Source: Planktothrix rubescens CCAP 1459/22 (lineage in GTDB: Bacteria > Cyanobacteriota > Cyanobacteriia > Cyanobacteriales > Microcoleaceae). From it: a stretch of DNA of 64,000 nucleotides. The notes under the pieces were generated by a model, which ran no database searches, was not told the origin of the DNA, and saw only the letters and a program-made list of their open reading frames with translations. Made by a program: the position numbers and the translations under genes. Where the stretch lies: the NCBI GenBank assembly GCA_904830895.1, contig LR882958.1:2784001-2848000 (forward strand), read 5' to 3'. Shown here piece after piece: positions 1 to 8,616 of the stretch. Numbering within the stretch: position 1 is the first letter of the stretch; the number at the start of each line of letters is the position of its first letter.

Positions 1-12
1 TGTGATCAGTTA

Positions 13-56
13 GTAGTTGGGCTTTAGCCCTTATTTTTGCGCTTAAGCGCAACTAC
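13..56. repeat. Three-way-junction palindromic element, copy 1
   Basis: Outer arms GTAGTT (13-18) and AACTAC (51-56) enclose two hairpins: GGGCT-tt-AGCCC (19-30) and the palindrome GCGCTTAAGCGC (39-50). The same plan, an outer GTAGT-type stem around two GC-rich hairpins, recurs at 11511-11567 and 63498-63580 and in a looser form at 33687-33743. It lies downstream of the HEPN gene and may also act as its terminator. Confidence 0.6.
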
Positions 57-98
57 ATTCGACAAATACCATTTTGATAGAGTTGCTCAAATTTTGTT

Positions 99-485
99 CT
101 ATGTTTTAAAAGAACCAATTTGTTCTTCTGCTAATTCTAAAAACTGGATAGCGCGATTAATTTGCTCAATTGCTTCTTCATTCGTAACAGTATTTAAGCC
201 TCCATAATCTCCCGAATTGCGTAAATTTTGAGCTTCAATTAAAAAGCGGTGGAATTGTACAGGAATTCTTCCTGTATTAGCAAAATCTCGACCCAAGGCT
301 GAAATTACAGCAGAATGTTTTGAAAAAGACATCCCCTCCCCTTCTAAAAAAGCCTCTGCAATATAAAACATTGTGTAGTAAGCACGAGAAGCCGCATAAT
401 CGGGAAACCCGTTGTTTAATAAAACTTGAGCCGCATTTAAACTTTCTTGTGCTTTTAAGAGTAATTCAAGTTGATCGTTAGTCAT
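99..485 (-). CDS. HEPN domain protein (HepT-like toxin)
   Basis: A 128-residue, all-helical protein of the PF05168-type HEPN family. In HEPN/MNT modules the HEPN partner is usually an RNase or the target of nucleotide addition by the MNT partner. The diagnostic segment ASRAYYTMFYIAEAFL (around residues 31-46) is clear, followed by SFSKHSAV and a C-terminal helix. Many relatives carry His after RAYYxMF (an R-x6-H catalytic pair). Here that position is Tyr, so RNase activity may be lost or may use another residue. It lies 13 bases downstream of the MNT gene on the same strand, the classic two-gene order. Family call is firm; activity is uncertain. Confidence 0.85.
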   Translation of the reverse strand: MTNDQLELLLKAQESLNAAQVLLNNGFPDYAASRAYYTMFYIAEAFLEGEGMSFSKHSAVISALGRDFANTGRIPVQFHRFLIEAQNLRNSGDYGGLNTVTNEEAIEQINRAIQFLELAEEQIGSFKT

Positions 486-498
486 GGTGTGATAAAAT

Positions 499-819
499 CT
501 AAAGTAAAATACCTTCTTTCCGAATATTTCTTAATAAAGGGCCTTGACGATGTAAAAACCGATTTTCTTCCATAAATATACAGTTAATAACTTCATTATT
601 TTGCAAAGATAAATCGGCAATCAATTGACCTGTGCGTTTAATTTCTTGCCCGACTTGAACAGTTCCTTTTAACACCACTAATACATCAATATCTGAACCA
701 ATATCTGCATCTCCTCTAGCTTGCGAACCGAATAAAATTAGGGTAACTAAGCGGTTTTGATAGAGTTGCTCAAATTCGGTTTTGAGTTTTTGTATAATCT
801 GTTGGATTTTGGGGTTCAT
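499..819 (-). CDS. MNT-type nucleotidyltransferase (MntA-like antitoxin)
   Basis: A 106-residue minimal nucleotidyltransferase of the pol-beta superfamily. The signature is complete: LFGSQARGDADIGSDIDVLVV gives the G-S helix-turn and the paired metal-binding aspartates (DID). The third carboxylate expected on a later strand (around EVINCIFM) is not obvious. In characterised MntA/HepT pairs this protein modifies the HEPN toxin on a Tyr near its catalytic site and so neutralises it. The gene precedes the HEPN gene by 13 bases and is presumably co-transcribed with it. The size is normal for the family. Assignment as antitoxin rests on context. Confidence 0.85.
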   Translation of the reverse strand: MNPKIQQIIQKLKTEFEQLYQNRLVTLILFGSQARGDADIGSDIDVLVVLKGTVQVGQEIKRTGQLIADLSLQNNEVINCIFMEENRFLHRQGPLLRNIRKEGILL

Positions 820-866
820 TTTTTTTCTTTATGTAACAAAAATTTAAGCTATTCTTCAAGTTGTCA

Positions 867-1139
867 CTATTGTTGTTTAATAATTCTATTGGGCACACCA
901 TACAAATAATAATCAATATTTTCCGCAAAATCTTTAGGAAGTTTTTCCCATTCTTCGGGAGGAACTTCTGATATAATTTCATCGATCATATTTAGGATAG
1001 AATTATCAAGTTTGGGCGGCGTTAAATCCGTTGTGTTTCTGGTTTTGACTCTGGTTTTCAGGAAAATCAAGAAGTGATAAACTTCCTCAATTACAAAGTC
1101 GGGTGTAGTTTCGAGTTCTTGAATAAGTTCTTGTTTCAT
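867..1139 (-). CDS. Antitoxin-like small protein (DUF2281-like N-terminus)
   Basis: A 90-residue acidic protein. The first 30 residues (MKQELIQELETTPDFVIEEV then YHFLIFLK) follow the pattern of DUF2281/VapB-like cyanobacterial antitoxins, in which an N-terminal helix is followed by an LxFLK motif. The C-terminal part (PPEEWEKLPKDFAENIDYYLYG) is typical of cyanobacterial antitoxin-like orphans. No toxin gene is adjacent on either side: the MNT gene ends its own module, and the 62-residue ORF upstream does not look like a PIN or RelE protein. It may be an orphan antitoxin. Function is inferred from resemblance only. Confidence 0.6.
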   Translation of the reverse strand: MKQELIQELETTPDFVIEEVYHFLIFLKTRVKTRNTTDLTPPKLDNSILNMIDEIISEVPPEEWEKLPKDFAENIDYYLYGVPNRIIKQQ

Positions 1140-1189
1140 AATATAGATTAAATTTTGGGGTTGATGTTAACCCAAATATGGGGTTAAAA

Positions 1190-1378
1190 CTAGGAGAATA
1201 ACTGGCGGAAAAATTGCTTGATTTGACTAAACCAGCGACGGATTTTTTGCCACCGGGTCGGGGATGGCGGAATGGGTGGGGTTTCGAGTTGCTCAAGGGC
1301 GCGATCGCATTCTTGGATTTTGTGGTTGTCAATTAGACCGTAGGGGCGGGTTCTAATAGACATAACAAATCCCACCAT
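1190..1378 (-). CDS. Possible small basic protein, partly inside a palindromic repeat
   Basis: A 62-codon ORF. The first part of its reading frame lies in the left arm of the inverted repeat at 1340-1487, so its N-terminus (IRTRPYG) is repeat sequence. The remainder has a Pro-rich segment (PPIPPSPT) and an amphipathic basic-aromatic tail (WQKIRRWFSQIKQFFRQLFS) that could bind membrane. An internal HIP1 octamer is present. Either a small cyanobacterial protein has acquired its start from the repeat, or this is a fortuitous frame. I do not recognise a family. Confidence 0.3.
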   Translation of the reverse strand: MVGFVMSIRTRPYGLIDNHKIQECDRALEQLETPPIPPSPTRWQKIRRWFSQIKQFFRQLFS

Positions 1379-1487
1379 AAATCTTAATAAACCCGCCCTC
1401 TTTGTATTAACATATTTGGGGAAAGAAAGGGCGGGTTTAGAGAGGTTATTGGTGGGATGTCAAAGATTTACGCGAACCCGCCCCTAC
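1340..1487. repeat. Nested inverted-repeat (MITE-like) element
   Basis: Perfect 14-base terminal arms, GTAGGGGCGGGTTC (1340-1353) and its complement (1474-1487), enclose a second perfect 11-base inverted repeat, AAACCCGCCCT (1389-1399) with AGGGCGGGTTT (1428-1438). Between them lies a third complementary pair around ATCCCACC / GGTGGGAT. The whole 148 bp can fold into one long hairpin. No transposase is nearby. It resembles the abundant small palindromic elements of Oscillatoriales genomes. Confidence 0.6.
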
Positions 1488-1509
1488 ATTTTGGGATAAT
1501 TTTAATATT

Positions 1510-2907
1510 TTAATCACAGCAAGATATAATATAGTTCTGCATCACAGAATCAACTGTAAAAACCATCTCATTATCTAAATTTTGTTTTTCAATTAATCCC
1601 CGTCTTTCTAAGGAAAGCAGAACTTTAAATAGTTGATTTGGAGCATCGGAAAATTGTTCTAATAATTGCGATAGTAGAACAGGTTGGGGGTGGGAAGACA
1701 GAAAAGTGATCGCCTCTTTTTCTAATTCCGATAATCGCTGATACTGTTGTTGTAAAATTTGGCTTAATTCATCTCCTAAACAGACAGGTTTATAACTGAT
1801 ATATTGATTAATTTTACCTCCAAATAATTGCTTAATCAAATGATTAGCTAATTTTAGATAAAGGGGATTTCCTCGAAATAGATTAATTAATTCTGGGTGA
1901 TTTTCCTCATCCTGTAATCCTTGATTTTTCAATATTTCCGTTGTTTTTTCTCCTAAACCTGTTAAGGAGAAAATTTGAGTTAAACCACTCTCTCCACTCA
2001 AGGTAACGACTTCTAAGGGAGGTTCCCAACTATTGAATAGTAAGCAACTATTATGGGTTAATTCTCCGATCAGTTTAAAGAATTTACTATAGTTTTGATA
2101 TTCGGGTTGATAATTACCAACCAGTTGACCTTCTTTAAATAGACACTGAACATCATCTAAGATAATTAAACAACGGCGATCGCGTAAACATTCTAATAAA
2201 ATTGCTAATTGACCATCCAAATCATCAGGAAGATTTAACTCCGTTTGGTTTGATAAAAATTGAATTAACTCTTTTAAGGTTGTTTCTAAACAAGAAAAGC
2301 TACGAAGACTCCGCCAAATAATACAATCAAATTCTGTTTTTATCTGTTCAACTAGATGACGGGCGATCGCACTTTTTCCCATTCCGCTTATTCCTAAAAT
2401 AGCAATCATGCGAGATTGTTTTTCTAGGATTAATTGTTTTAGAGTATTGAGTTCAGACTTGCGATCGTAAAATGTTGTAAGTTCCGGTGCATCCCTTAAA
2501 TCAATTTGAGGTTTGATTACAGAATATTGTTGATTTTCCGTTGATGTTGGTGGGGCGTTTTGTTTCGCTTTTGGGGGTTTTGTAGAGTTTCCACAAAAAC
2601 TAATCTTTCCGATTTTAACATCCTTCCAGAATGAATAACTACTATTATTTAATTGTATTCTTCCAAATGTAGAGCGTAAATTAGATTTATTAACAACTTC
2701 CCCAACTTCCTCTGATATAACCTGCCATAATTCCGATGCAGCTTTTCTCACATGAGGTTCGGTACAGTTGTATTGGTTAGCAATATCTCCGTATTTTTGA
2801 CTGTTCAACACCCCCATTAAAATCGCTTCTTGCAGACTACTTAGATGCTTCCCGGTTTTTTCAAATATCACTTGGTCTGCCCATGTCAGCATTTCATCAA
2901 AATCCAT
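1510..2907 (-). CDS. STAND-class NTPase, vMAP-like N-terminus plus NB-ARC, no sensor repeats
   Basis: 465 residues. Residues about 1-90 resemble the N-terminal helix-turn-helix module (vMAP type) found in many cyanobacterial NB-ARC/WD40 proteins, with the segment LSSLQEAILMGVLNSQKYGDIA. A linker rich in Pro, Gln and Thr follows. The NB-ARC ATPase runs from about 145 to 370 with Walker A GISGMGKS, Walker B LIILDDV and a GNPLYLKL motif equivalent to GLPL. A winged-helix-like segment fills the C-terminus to about residue 465. Homologues usually continue into WD40 or TPR sensor repeats; here the gene stops directly after the winged helix. It is monocistronic. It may be a minimal signalling or defence switch, or a truncated gene. 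Confidence 0.8.
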   Translation of the reverse strand: MDFDEMLTWADQVIFEKTGKHLSSLQEAILMGVLNSQKYGDIANQYNCTEPHVRKAASELWQVISEEVGEVVNKSNLRSTFGRIQLNNSSYSFWKDVKIGKISFCGNSTKPPKAKQNAPPTSTENQQYSVIKPQIDLRDAPELTTFYDRKSELNTLKQLILEKQSRMIAILGISGMGKSAIARHLVEQIKTEFDCIIWRSLRSFSCLETTLKELIQFLSNQTELNLPDDLDGQLAILLECLRDRRCLIILDDVQCLFKEGQLVGNYQPEYQNYSKFFKLIGELTHNSCLLFNSWEPPLEVVTLSGESGLTQIFSLTGLGEKTTEILKNQGLQDEENHPELINLFRGNPLYLKLANHLIKQLFGGKINQYISYKPVCLGDELSQILQQQYQRLSELEKEAITFLSSHPQPVLLSQLLEQFSDAPNQLFKVLLSLERRGLIEKQNLDNEMVFTVDSVMQNYIISCCD

Positions 2908-3147
2908 TTGACTTAAATATTACAAATGATTAAGTATTATCCCACATTTTCCGATTTTTTGCAACTCTTTCCTACAAAATCTTACTTATTATAAATATTT
3001 ACTGGGGTAAAAATTAAAAAATCCCCTACAAAATCCCACTTTTATTTGTTGCTACAATCATAAAAATGCTCAATAATTAACAGCTATATAAGTTTATAAC
3101 TTAGACATATCAAACTCACATCATTAGAATCAGGAGAACGTGAAATT

Positions 3148-4443
3148 ATGGTATTAATTCCCAATTCAGCTTTAGGTGTTTTGGTCGGTGATGAATCTTC
3201 AGAACTGATCTCCTTAATACCAGGACAATTAGCAGGTTTTCCTCAAGGAATATTAGTTTTAGGTGGTAACGATACCGTACAAGGTTCAGTTGATGGCGAA
3301 GTAATAAATGGCAACCAAGGTTTTGATCAAATTTTTGGGGGCGGTGGTAATGATAACCTATTTGGAGGACAAGATGGTGATGTCATTGATGGCGGTGTAG
3401 GAGATGATATTCTGTTTGGTAATTTAGGGGCAGATATTATTACTGGCGGAGATGGGAATGATAATCTATTTGGTGGTAAAGATAATGATAATTTGTCAGG
3501 TGATTTAGGTAACGATATCCTGTCTGGAGATTTCGGAATTGATACTTTAACAGGAGGTGGAGGAAGCGATATTTTTGTATTAGGAATTGGTGGAGGCGGT
3601 GCGGATATAATTACAGATTTTCAAGATGGTGCTGATTTAATGCAATTACCCGCAGGATTAACCTTTAGTAATATTCTGGTACAAGCATCAGGTAATCAAA
3701 CAGCTATTGTTTTAGCAACCACAGGTGAAGAATTAGTCCGATTAAATGGTATTCAACCTTCTGTTATTACCAGCGCTGATTTTGTCGGAGGTTCGTCACC
3801 TAGCACCCCTAGTCCAACTTCATTACTTGTTACCGCTAGCGGACAGTTAAGCAGAGTTAATGTTTTAACAGGTGAGTTAGCCGTACTTGCAAATCTAAAT
3901 ACTATTCTAACCGATATTGCAATTTCCCCTGATGGCCGCATATTCGGAATTTCATTTAGTTCTTTGTATAATATCGATTCTGTAACGGGTGACTTATCAA
4001 AAATTGGAGATTTTGTTACAGATAATGGGATGAATTCTCTTGAGTTTTCTTCTAATGGTGAGTTATATGGATCAAGTAATTCTAGCAATTCTGATCTTTA
4101 TAAAATCAATCTTGAAACTGGACGTGCATCAAGTATTTCTTCGGGGACTAATACTAATTTTATAAGTAGTGGAGATTTAGCTTTTATTCCTAGTAGAAAT
4201 CATTTTTTTGCCTCATCAAGATCTACTGATAACTCAGGAGATATTTTATATTATTTAGGCTTAGATGGCACTTCTAAAGAAATTGGAAATATTGGGTTTT
4301 CCAACGTCTGGGGTTTAAATTTTGAAAACGGTAATCTTTTTGGTTATACAGATAAAAAACAAATTATTATCAACATGGATACTGGAGCAGCAACTTTTGA
4401 CAAAGATATTCAAGTTACAGGTACAATTATGGGTGCAAGCTAG
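3148..4443 (+). CDS. RTX calcium-binding protein with C-terminal propeller-like domain
   Basis: 431 residues, no signal peptide. Residues about 40-150 are a run of glycine-rich RTX nonapeptides (GGxGNDxLx, e.g. GGGGNDNLFGG), followed by the standard post-RTX segment DIITDFQDGADLMQLP. A Ser/Pro linker (about 213-222) leads to a C-terminal domain of about 200 residues with repeating strands (ISPDGRIFGIS, LEFSSNGELYGSS, LNFENGNLFGYT), a pattern like DUF4394 or NHL-type propellers. RTX proteins bind Ca2+ outside the cell and usually leave by type I secretion. Here the RTX block is N-terminal rather than next to the C-terminal export signal, which is unusual. A good AGGAGA ribosome-binding site precedes ATG 3148. 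Confidence 0.8.
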   Translation: MVLIPNSALGVLVGDESSELISLIPGQLAGFPQGILVLGGNDTVQGSVDGEVINGNQGFDQIFGGGGNDNLFGGQDGDVIDGGVGDDILFGNLGADIITGGDGNDNLFGGKDNDNLSGDLGNDILSGDFGIDTLTGGGGSDIFVLGIGGGGADIITDFQDGADLMQLPAGLTFSNILVQASGNQTAIVLATTGEELVRLNGIQPSVITSADFVGGSSPSTPSPTSLLVTASGQLSRVNVLTGELAVLANLNTILTDIAISPDGRIFGISFSSLYNIDSVTGDLSKIGDFVTDNGMNSLEFSSNGELYGSSNSSNSDLYKINLETGRASSISSGTNTNFISSGDLAFIPSRNHFFASSRSTDNSGDILYYLGLDGTSKEIGNIGFSNVWGLNFENGNLFGYTDKKQIIINMDTGAATFDKDIQVTGTIMGAS

Positions 4444-4573
4444 TTATTAAAAAATAGGCAGTAGAGTAGGTGATATTTATGAACTCAATTAAATTTGATC
4501 ACCTATTCTACAATTTTGTAAAACCCAAAATCAATATTCTTTAAGCCTTTTAATTATCAAAAAAAGCAAGATA

Positions 4574-5794
4574 ATGGAAGAAAATCCTAGACCAGATAAC
4601 AACCTTCCTGAACCTACACCCAATAATAACCAAAACTTTCAGAAACTTATTCAGGATTATATTAAATATCTGAATAATCAACGCTCATCAGGAAATTGGT
4701 TGCCATATGTTATCAGTATAGCCATCTTTTTAATTTTAATTTATGGGTTGGTTAATGGGGTGCTTTCACTTGTACGTCCCTGGATGATAGCGCAACAAAA
4801 CTCTCCTCCAGTTACACCTAATAATACCCCGACTACAACTTCCCCAACACCAGAACCAAATACTCCTGCAACCCCTAACCCATTTCAAAGCGTTACATTT
4901 CCAAAGGATGTCTGTGGAGATCAACTACCTGATGATGCAACCGCTTATCCAGTGAGTTTATATCCCATTTTTGTTAAATATACAGAAGCGGATTTAGCTA
5001 AAGTTAAATCTGACTTTTGCCGAGATGCGTTTAAAAAATTTAGAGATAAAAATAATCGAGATGAAATTCAAGTGGGATCATTTCTAGGAACTGAAAGAGC
5101 TAGTCAATTTAAAGAGTTTATATCTCAAAGTTTTGCAGATGTAGAGGTTGGGGAAGCAACAATTATTGAATCCAAAAGGGAAACCCCTACAAAAAAACCA
5201 TCTCCATCTCCATCTCCTATTGCTGAAAAAACTTTTAGATCAGATCAAAACACCTTTAAAGATTTAGAAATTGGATGTGGTTCTTCCTCAAAAACTATTA
5301 GTTTTGGCAATTTAGAAATTACCTGTGACAGACAATTGCACATTAAAAATTATAGTTCAGATTGGTATGAACTGCAAATGAATTCTAGGTTTGCAACAGA
5401 ACCTCTTGGGATGAGCACACAAGGAACTAAATATCTTCTGATTCCTCCAGGTGGATCAGAAAGAGAAGGCCCTTTTTATAGTAGAGATTTAAACGGTAAT
5501 ACTTACCAATTCAAAGCTCGAAAAATATCACAAAGTATACCTTCCGTGACAATTACCGTAAATTGTAATGATCAGCCTATCCTTTTTTGGAATATAGCAA
5601 TGAAACCCAGATGCAAATCAGAAGGTGGAACATTTGTAGATTTATATACAGTATTCGGAAATACTACCGTTAGTTTAGATATTGGAAGTGGTAATCCTTT
5701 AGTATATGAGCCTTCAATGATTGGTCAAGAGGGATGGATATCTTCTGAGAATTCTAAAATACGCATAACTTTTTATGCAGGTAGAAAACAATGA
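4574..5794 (+). CDS. Single-pass membrane protein with two extracytoplasmic domains
   Basis: 406 residues. A short cytoplasmic N-terminus is followed by one membrane helix (about residues 44-68, LPYVISIAIFLILIYGLV) and a Pro/Thr linker (about 80-110). A first compact domain (about 114-208) has conserved-looking VSLYPIFVKYTEADL and two Cys. A second Pro/Ser linker leads to a Cys-containing beta-rich domain (about 228-406) ending in a Gly-rich segment. The first domain reminds me of the extracellular region of some cyanobacterial Ser/Thr kinases, here without a kinase. I recognise no named family. It follows the RTX gene on the same strand after about 130 bases. Confidence 0.7.
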   Translation: MEENPRPDNNLPEPTPNNNQNFQKLIQDYIKYLNNQRSSGNWLPYVISIAIFLILIYGLVNGVLSLVRPWMIAQQNSPPVTPNNTPTTTSPTPEPNTPATPNPFQSVTFPKDVCGDQLPDDATAYPVSLYPIFVKYTEADLAKVKSDFCRDAFKKFRDKNNRDEIQVGSFLGTERASQFKEFISQSFADVEVGEATIIESKRETPTKKPSPSPSPIAEKTFRSDQNTFKDLEIGCGSSSKTISFGNLEITCDRQLHIKNYSSDWYELQMNSRFATEPLGMSTQGTKYLLIPPGGSEREGPFYSRDLNGNTYQFKARKISQSIPSVTITVNCNDQPILFWNIAMKPRCKSEGGTFVDLYTVFGNTTVSLDIGSGNPLVYEPSMIGQEGWISSENSKIRITFYAGRKQ

Positions 5795-5932
5795 AAAATT
5801 ACTAATTAGCCTCAATTATGCTGTGATATACATTTTTTATGATTCTACTATCTACTTATTTAAGTTATAATATTTTTTGAAATTTAATCCTTGTGGTATG
5901 GGTAATTCATGAATTGTCCATACTATTAAAAT

Positions 5933-7258
5933 TTAGCGATTCATTTGACGATTAGCAAGATCAATTTTTTTAACAAAATAATCCTCTCGATATTTTAACT
6001 GTTGTGCTAATCCTAATCCTTGTTGGAAGGCTGCGATCGCAGATTGATAGGCTTTTTGTGATAAATAAATATCTCCTATTTGATCATAAGCATTCATCAT
6101 CCCATAATAATTATTAGTCTGTTGATTGACTAAAACTTGGGCTTGATAAATATCTAAAGCCGTTTTAATTTGATTTTGAGATCGATAGAGTTTACCCAGT
6201 CTTCCTAATGCTTCACTGGCGTTATCAAACTGTTGAATAGAGGTAGCAATACTGTAGGCTTCTTGATAGGTTGCTCCCGCTTGTTCAAATTGTTCTAATT
6301 TTTCATAATTCCCACCAATACCTAATTTAATTTCTGGAATTGGTAATAAATTTTGCTGACTTGCATAATATCCAGCTAATCTTTCTTTAACAGAAATAGC
6401 CTTTAAATATTCTCCTATTTGTTCATAAATAAAGCTTAATTGTTGTAGCGATCGCACTTCACTCGCCGGGGGTGTCGGGTTGGGATTTTCGGGGGTAGCG
6501 GGTTGGGGTTGAGGCGGTAGAATATCCCCTTTGATGGCGCGGATTTCCTGTTGTAATTCCAATAGTTTCTCATAAGTTTCTGCGGCGTTGGGATAGTCTA
6601 ACCACATCATATAAATTTGAGCAATTTCATTAAAATATTGTTCTTCTGCTAAACTATCTTGACTTTTATTTGCCGTTTCTAATAATTGTTGATATAGGCT
6701 TAAAGCCGAATTTTTTGCCCTAATATTCTTAAATGCTAATCCCAATGATTCCCATAATTTAAGATCATTAATCTTTTCCGTATTAATTTTTTGTACAATT
6801 TGATCCAGACGTTCTGTGATAAACTTTATATATAGTCGTTGGCTATTATTCCAAGCAATTAACCCGACTCGATTTAAAGCTGCAATTTCTTGAGATAATC
6901 CAAAATAACGCCTAATTCTTAACTCTCGATTCCATAATTCAAACGCACCTGGAATATTTCCAGCAGCTAATAATGCTGTAGCTTCCGCATTTAGTTTAAT
7001 TAATTCAGGTTCTAATATTTGCTGTTGACTTTGACCTAATACTTGACCATCGGGGGGAGGGGAAGGGAGTAAAGGATCGGGTTCTTTGGTAAATAATGGA
7101 TTGGGAGAAAAATCATCGAGTAGGGGTTTTTCGGGTTCGGGTTGTTTTTGTTTTTGAGCGATCGCAACTTCCAGATTAACCCCACCTGATAATAGAATAA
7201 AAACCGGGATTAAAATAAAGTTTAGTCTTTGAATACTGCGATTCTTTAGATTAATCAT
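5933..7258 (-). CDS. Exported TPR-repeat protein
   Basis: 441 residues. An N-terminal hydrophobic stretch (about 13-33, LNFILIPVFILLSGGVNLEV, ending AIA-Q) is a probable signal peptide. A Pro-rich spacer follows, then about seven to eight tetratricopeptide repeats from residue 90 to the end (for example AALNRVGLIAWNNSQRL, NEIAQIYMMWLDYPNAAETY, AIAAFQQGLGLAQQL), interrupted near residue 240 by a Pro/Asn linker. TPR solenoids bind partner proteins, so this is probably a periplasmic scaffold. No partner is evident: it is divergent from the lipoprotein gene at 7413 and convergent with the membrane-protein gene at 4574. Confidence 0.75.
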   Translation of the reverse strand: MINLKNRSIQRLNFILIPVFILLSGGVNLEVAIAQKQKQPEPEKPLLDDFSPNPLFTKEPDPLLPSPPPDGQVLGQSQQQILEPELIKLNAEATALLAAGNIPGAFELWNRELRIRRYFGLSQEIAALNRVGLIAWNNSQRLYIKFITERLDQIVQKINTEKINDLKLWESLGLAFKNIRAKNSALSLYQQLLETANKSQDSLAEEQYFNEIAQIYMMWLDYPNAAETYEKLLELQQEIRAIKGDILPPQPQPATPENPNPTPPASEVRSLQQLSFIYEQIGEYLKAISVKERLAGYYASQQNLLPIPEIKLGIGGNYEKLEQFEQAGATYQEAYSIATSIQQFDNASEALGRLGKLYRSQNQIKTALDIYQAQVLVNQQTNNYYGMMNAYDQIGDIYLSQKAYQSAIAAFQQGLGLAQQLKYREDYFVKKIDLANRQMNR

Positions 7259-7412
7259 AAAATTATAGCCCTAATATTTAAAATATAATCTATTTATTGT
7301 ATAACTATTTTTCCTATTTTGCAAACCATCAAATCAGTTTTGCTGGGCCGAATTGACCGAAAAAGCAATAATATGGGATAATCAGAATCGGAGCGTTAGG
7401 GAGGAGAGAAAG

Positions 7413-8546
7413 GTGAAAGTTTGGAAAAAATGGGTTAAAAGTCTGATGGTTTTAGGCTGTAGCTTTGTCTTTTTAACAGCTTGTTCCGTTCCCCAAGTAT
7501 CGGCGGAATCTCGATTTTTTGTTGATTTATCTCTAAACTTTTTAGAGAAGTATGAACTCTCAAAATTCATTCTATTTAATGATCAACCCGGCGGTACTTT
7601 TTCATCCCTAACTTACAAAATACCCGGGTATGGAAACCCAACGGATGAAGGAATTAGGTTCTATGGGTTAACCGATGCTTCCGCAAAAATCCAGACTATC
7701 AAATTCGATTTAAACCCTTCCGGGTCGATGAATTTACAAGATATCAGCCTAGAAAATTCAACTATTCTCAAAAATCAACAAAATCAACCCCTATCGGACA
7801 GCCAACTTTATCCAGATAGTATTGCCTTTTCTCCTCGAAATTCCGTTTTTATTTCCACAAAAACTTTAGAAAAATCCGAGCTTCCTCCGTCTATTGCTGA
7901 ATATGATTTAACAACCGGACAACTGAAAAATACAGTTCCTCTTTCCTCCTTTTATCTTCCCCAATTCAAAGACTCTGACCAAATTCGAGGAATAGAACCC
8001 CAATTCGGCTTTAAAGCCTTAACTATTTCTCCCGATGGCTTTAGTCCCGATGGTCGAGATCCCTTTCGGTTATTTACTGTCACCGAAAAACCATTAATTC
8101 AAGATCGAGATCCAGAGGATGAAACTAAATTAAGATTATTACATTATGTAATTGCAGATCGAGCCTCTTTTTTAGTTTCAGAAACCCTATATCTTTTGGA
8201 TAAAACCTCTCAAAAGTTAGTTAATATTGTAGCAGGTCAAAGCGGAATTTTTCTGAGTTTAGAACAATCGGGAGACAGTGGAAAAATTTATCAATTATTC
8301 ACCGGAGATGCAACGGATACCTCCCGTATTGCGAGTTTAAAAGGAGACTTAAGCAAAATCCAACCCGTGCGAAAAAAACTATTATTAGATTTACAAGACC
8401 TAGGAATAACTGTTCCCAATTTAACCGGAATGACCCTAGGATCTCGTTTACCCGATGGAAGTCAAAGTCTAGTAATTTTAAATCATCAAAATGATGGAAC
8501 TGAGTTTCTATTATTCAGTTTGAGATCAGATAACATCAGAGATTAG
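7413..8546 (+). CDS. Lipoprotein of the esterase-like phytase family
   Basis: I chose GTG 7413 because GGAGG lies 8 bases upstream and the product then starts with a clean lipoprotein signal: KVWKKWVKSLMVLGCSF followed by the lipobox LTAC (377 residues). A TTG further upstream in the same frame lacks such a site. The mature part matches the PF13449 pattern: DSIAFSPRNSVFISTKTL, PSIAEYDLTTGQL, then GFKALTISPDGF and the P-L-I-QDRD segment, all typical of the phytase-like propeller. The likely role is an outer-membrane-anchored or periplasmic phosphoesterase-like protein. Members are poorly characterised, so the substrate is unknown. Confidence 0.75.
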   Translation: MKVWKKWVKSLMVLGCSFVFLTACSVPQVSAESRFFVDLSLNFLEKYELSKFILFNDQPGGTFSSLTYKIPGYGNPTDEGIRFYGLTDASAKIQTIKFDLNPSGSMNLQDISLENSTILKNQQNQPLSDSQLYPDSIAFSPRNSVFISTKTLEKSELPPSIAEYDLTTGQLKNTVPLSSFYLPQFKDSDQIRGIEPQFGFKALTISPDGFSPDGRDPFRLFTVTEKPLIQDRDPEDETKLRLLHYVIADRASFLVSETLYLLDKTSQKLVNIVAGQSGIFLSLEQSGDSGKIYQLFTGDATDTSRIASLKGDLSKIQPVRKKLLLDLQDLGITVPNLTGMTLGSRLPDGSQSLVILNHQNDGTEFLLFSLRSDNIRD

Positions 8547-8616
8547 AAATTTTTTCTCTTAATTCCTGATTACGTTGTATCCTAAAAAACGAAGTTGATC
8601 AACTTTGATAAAAGTC

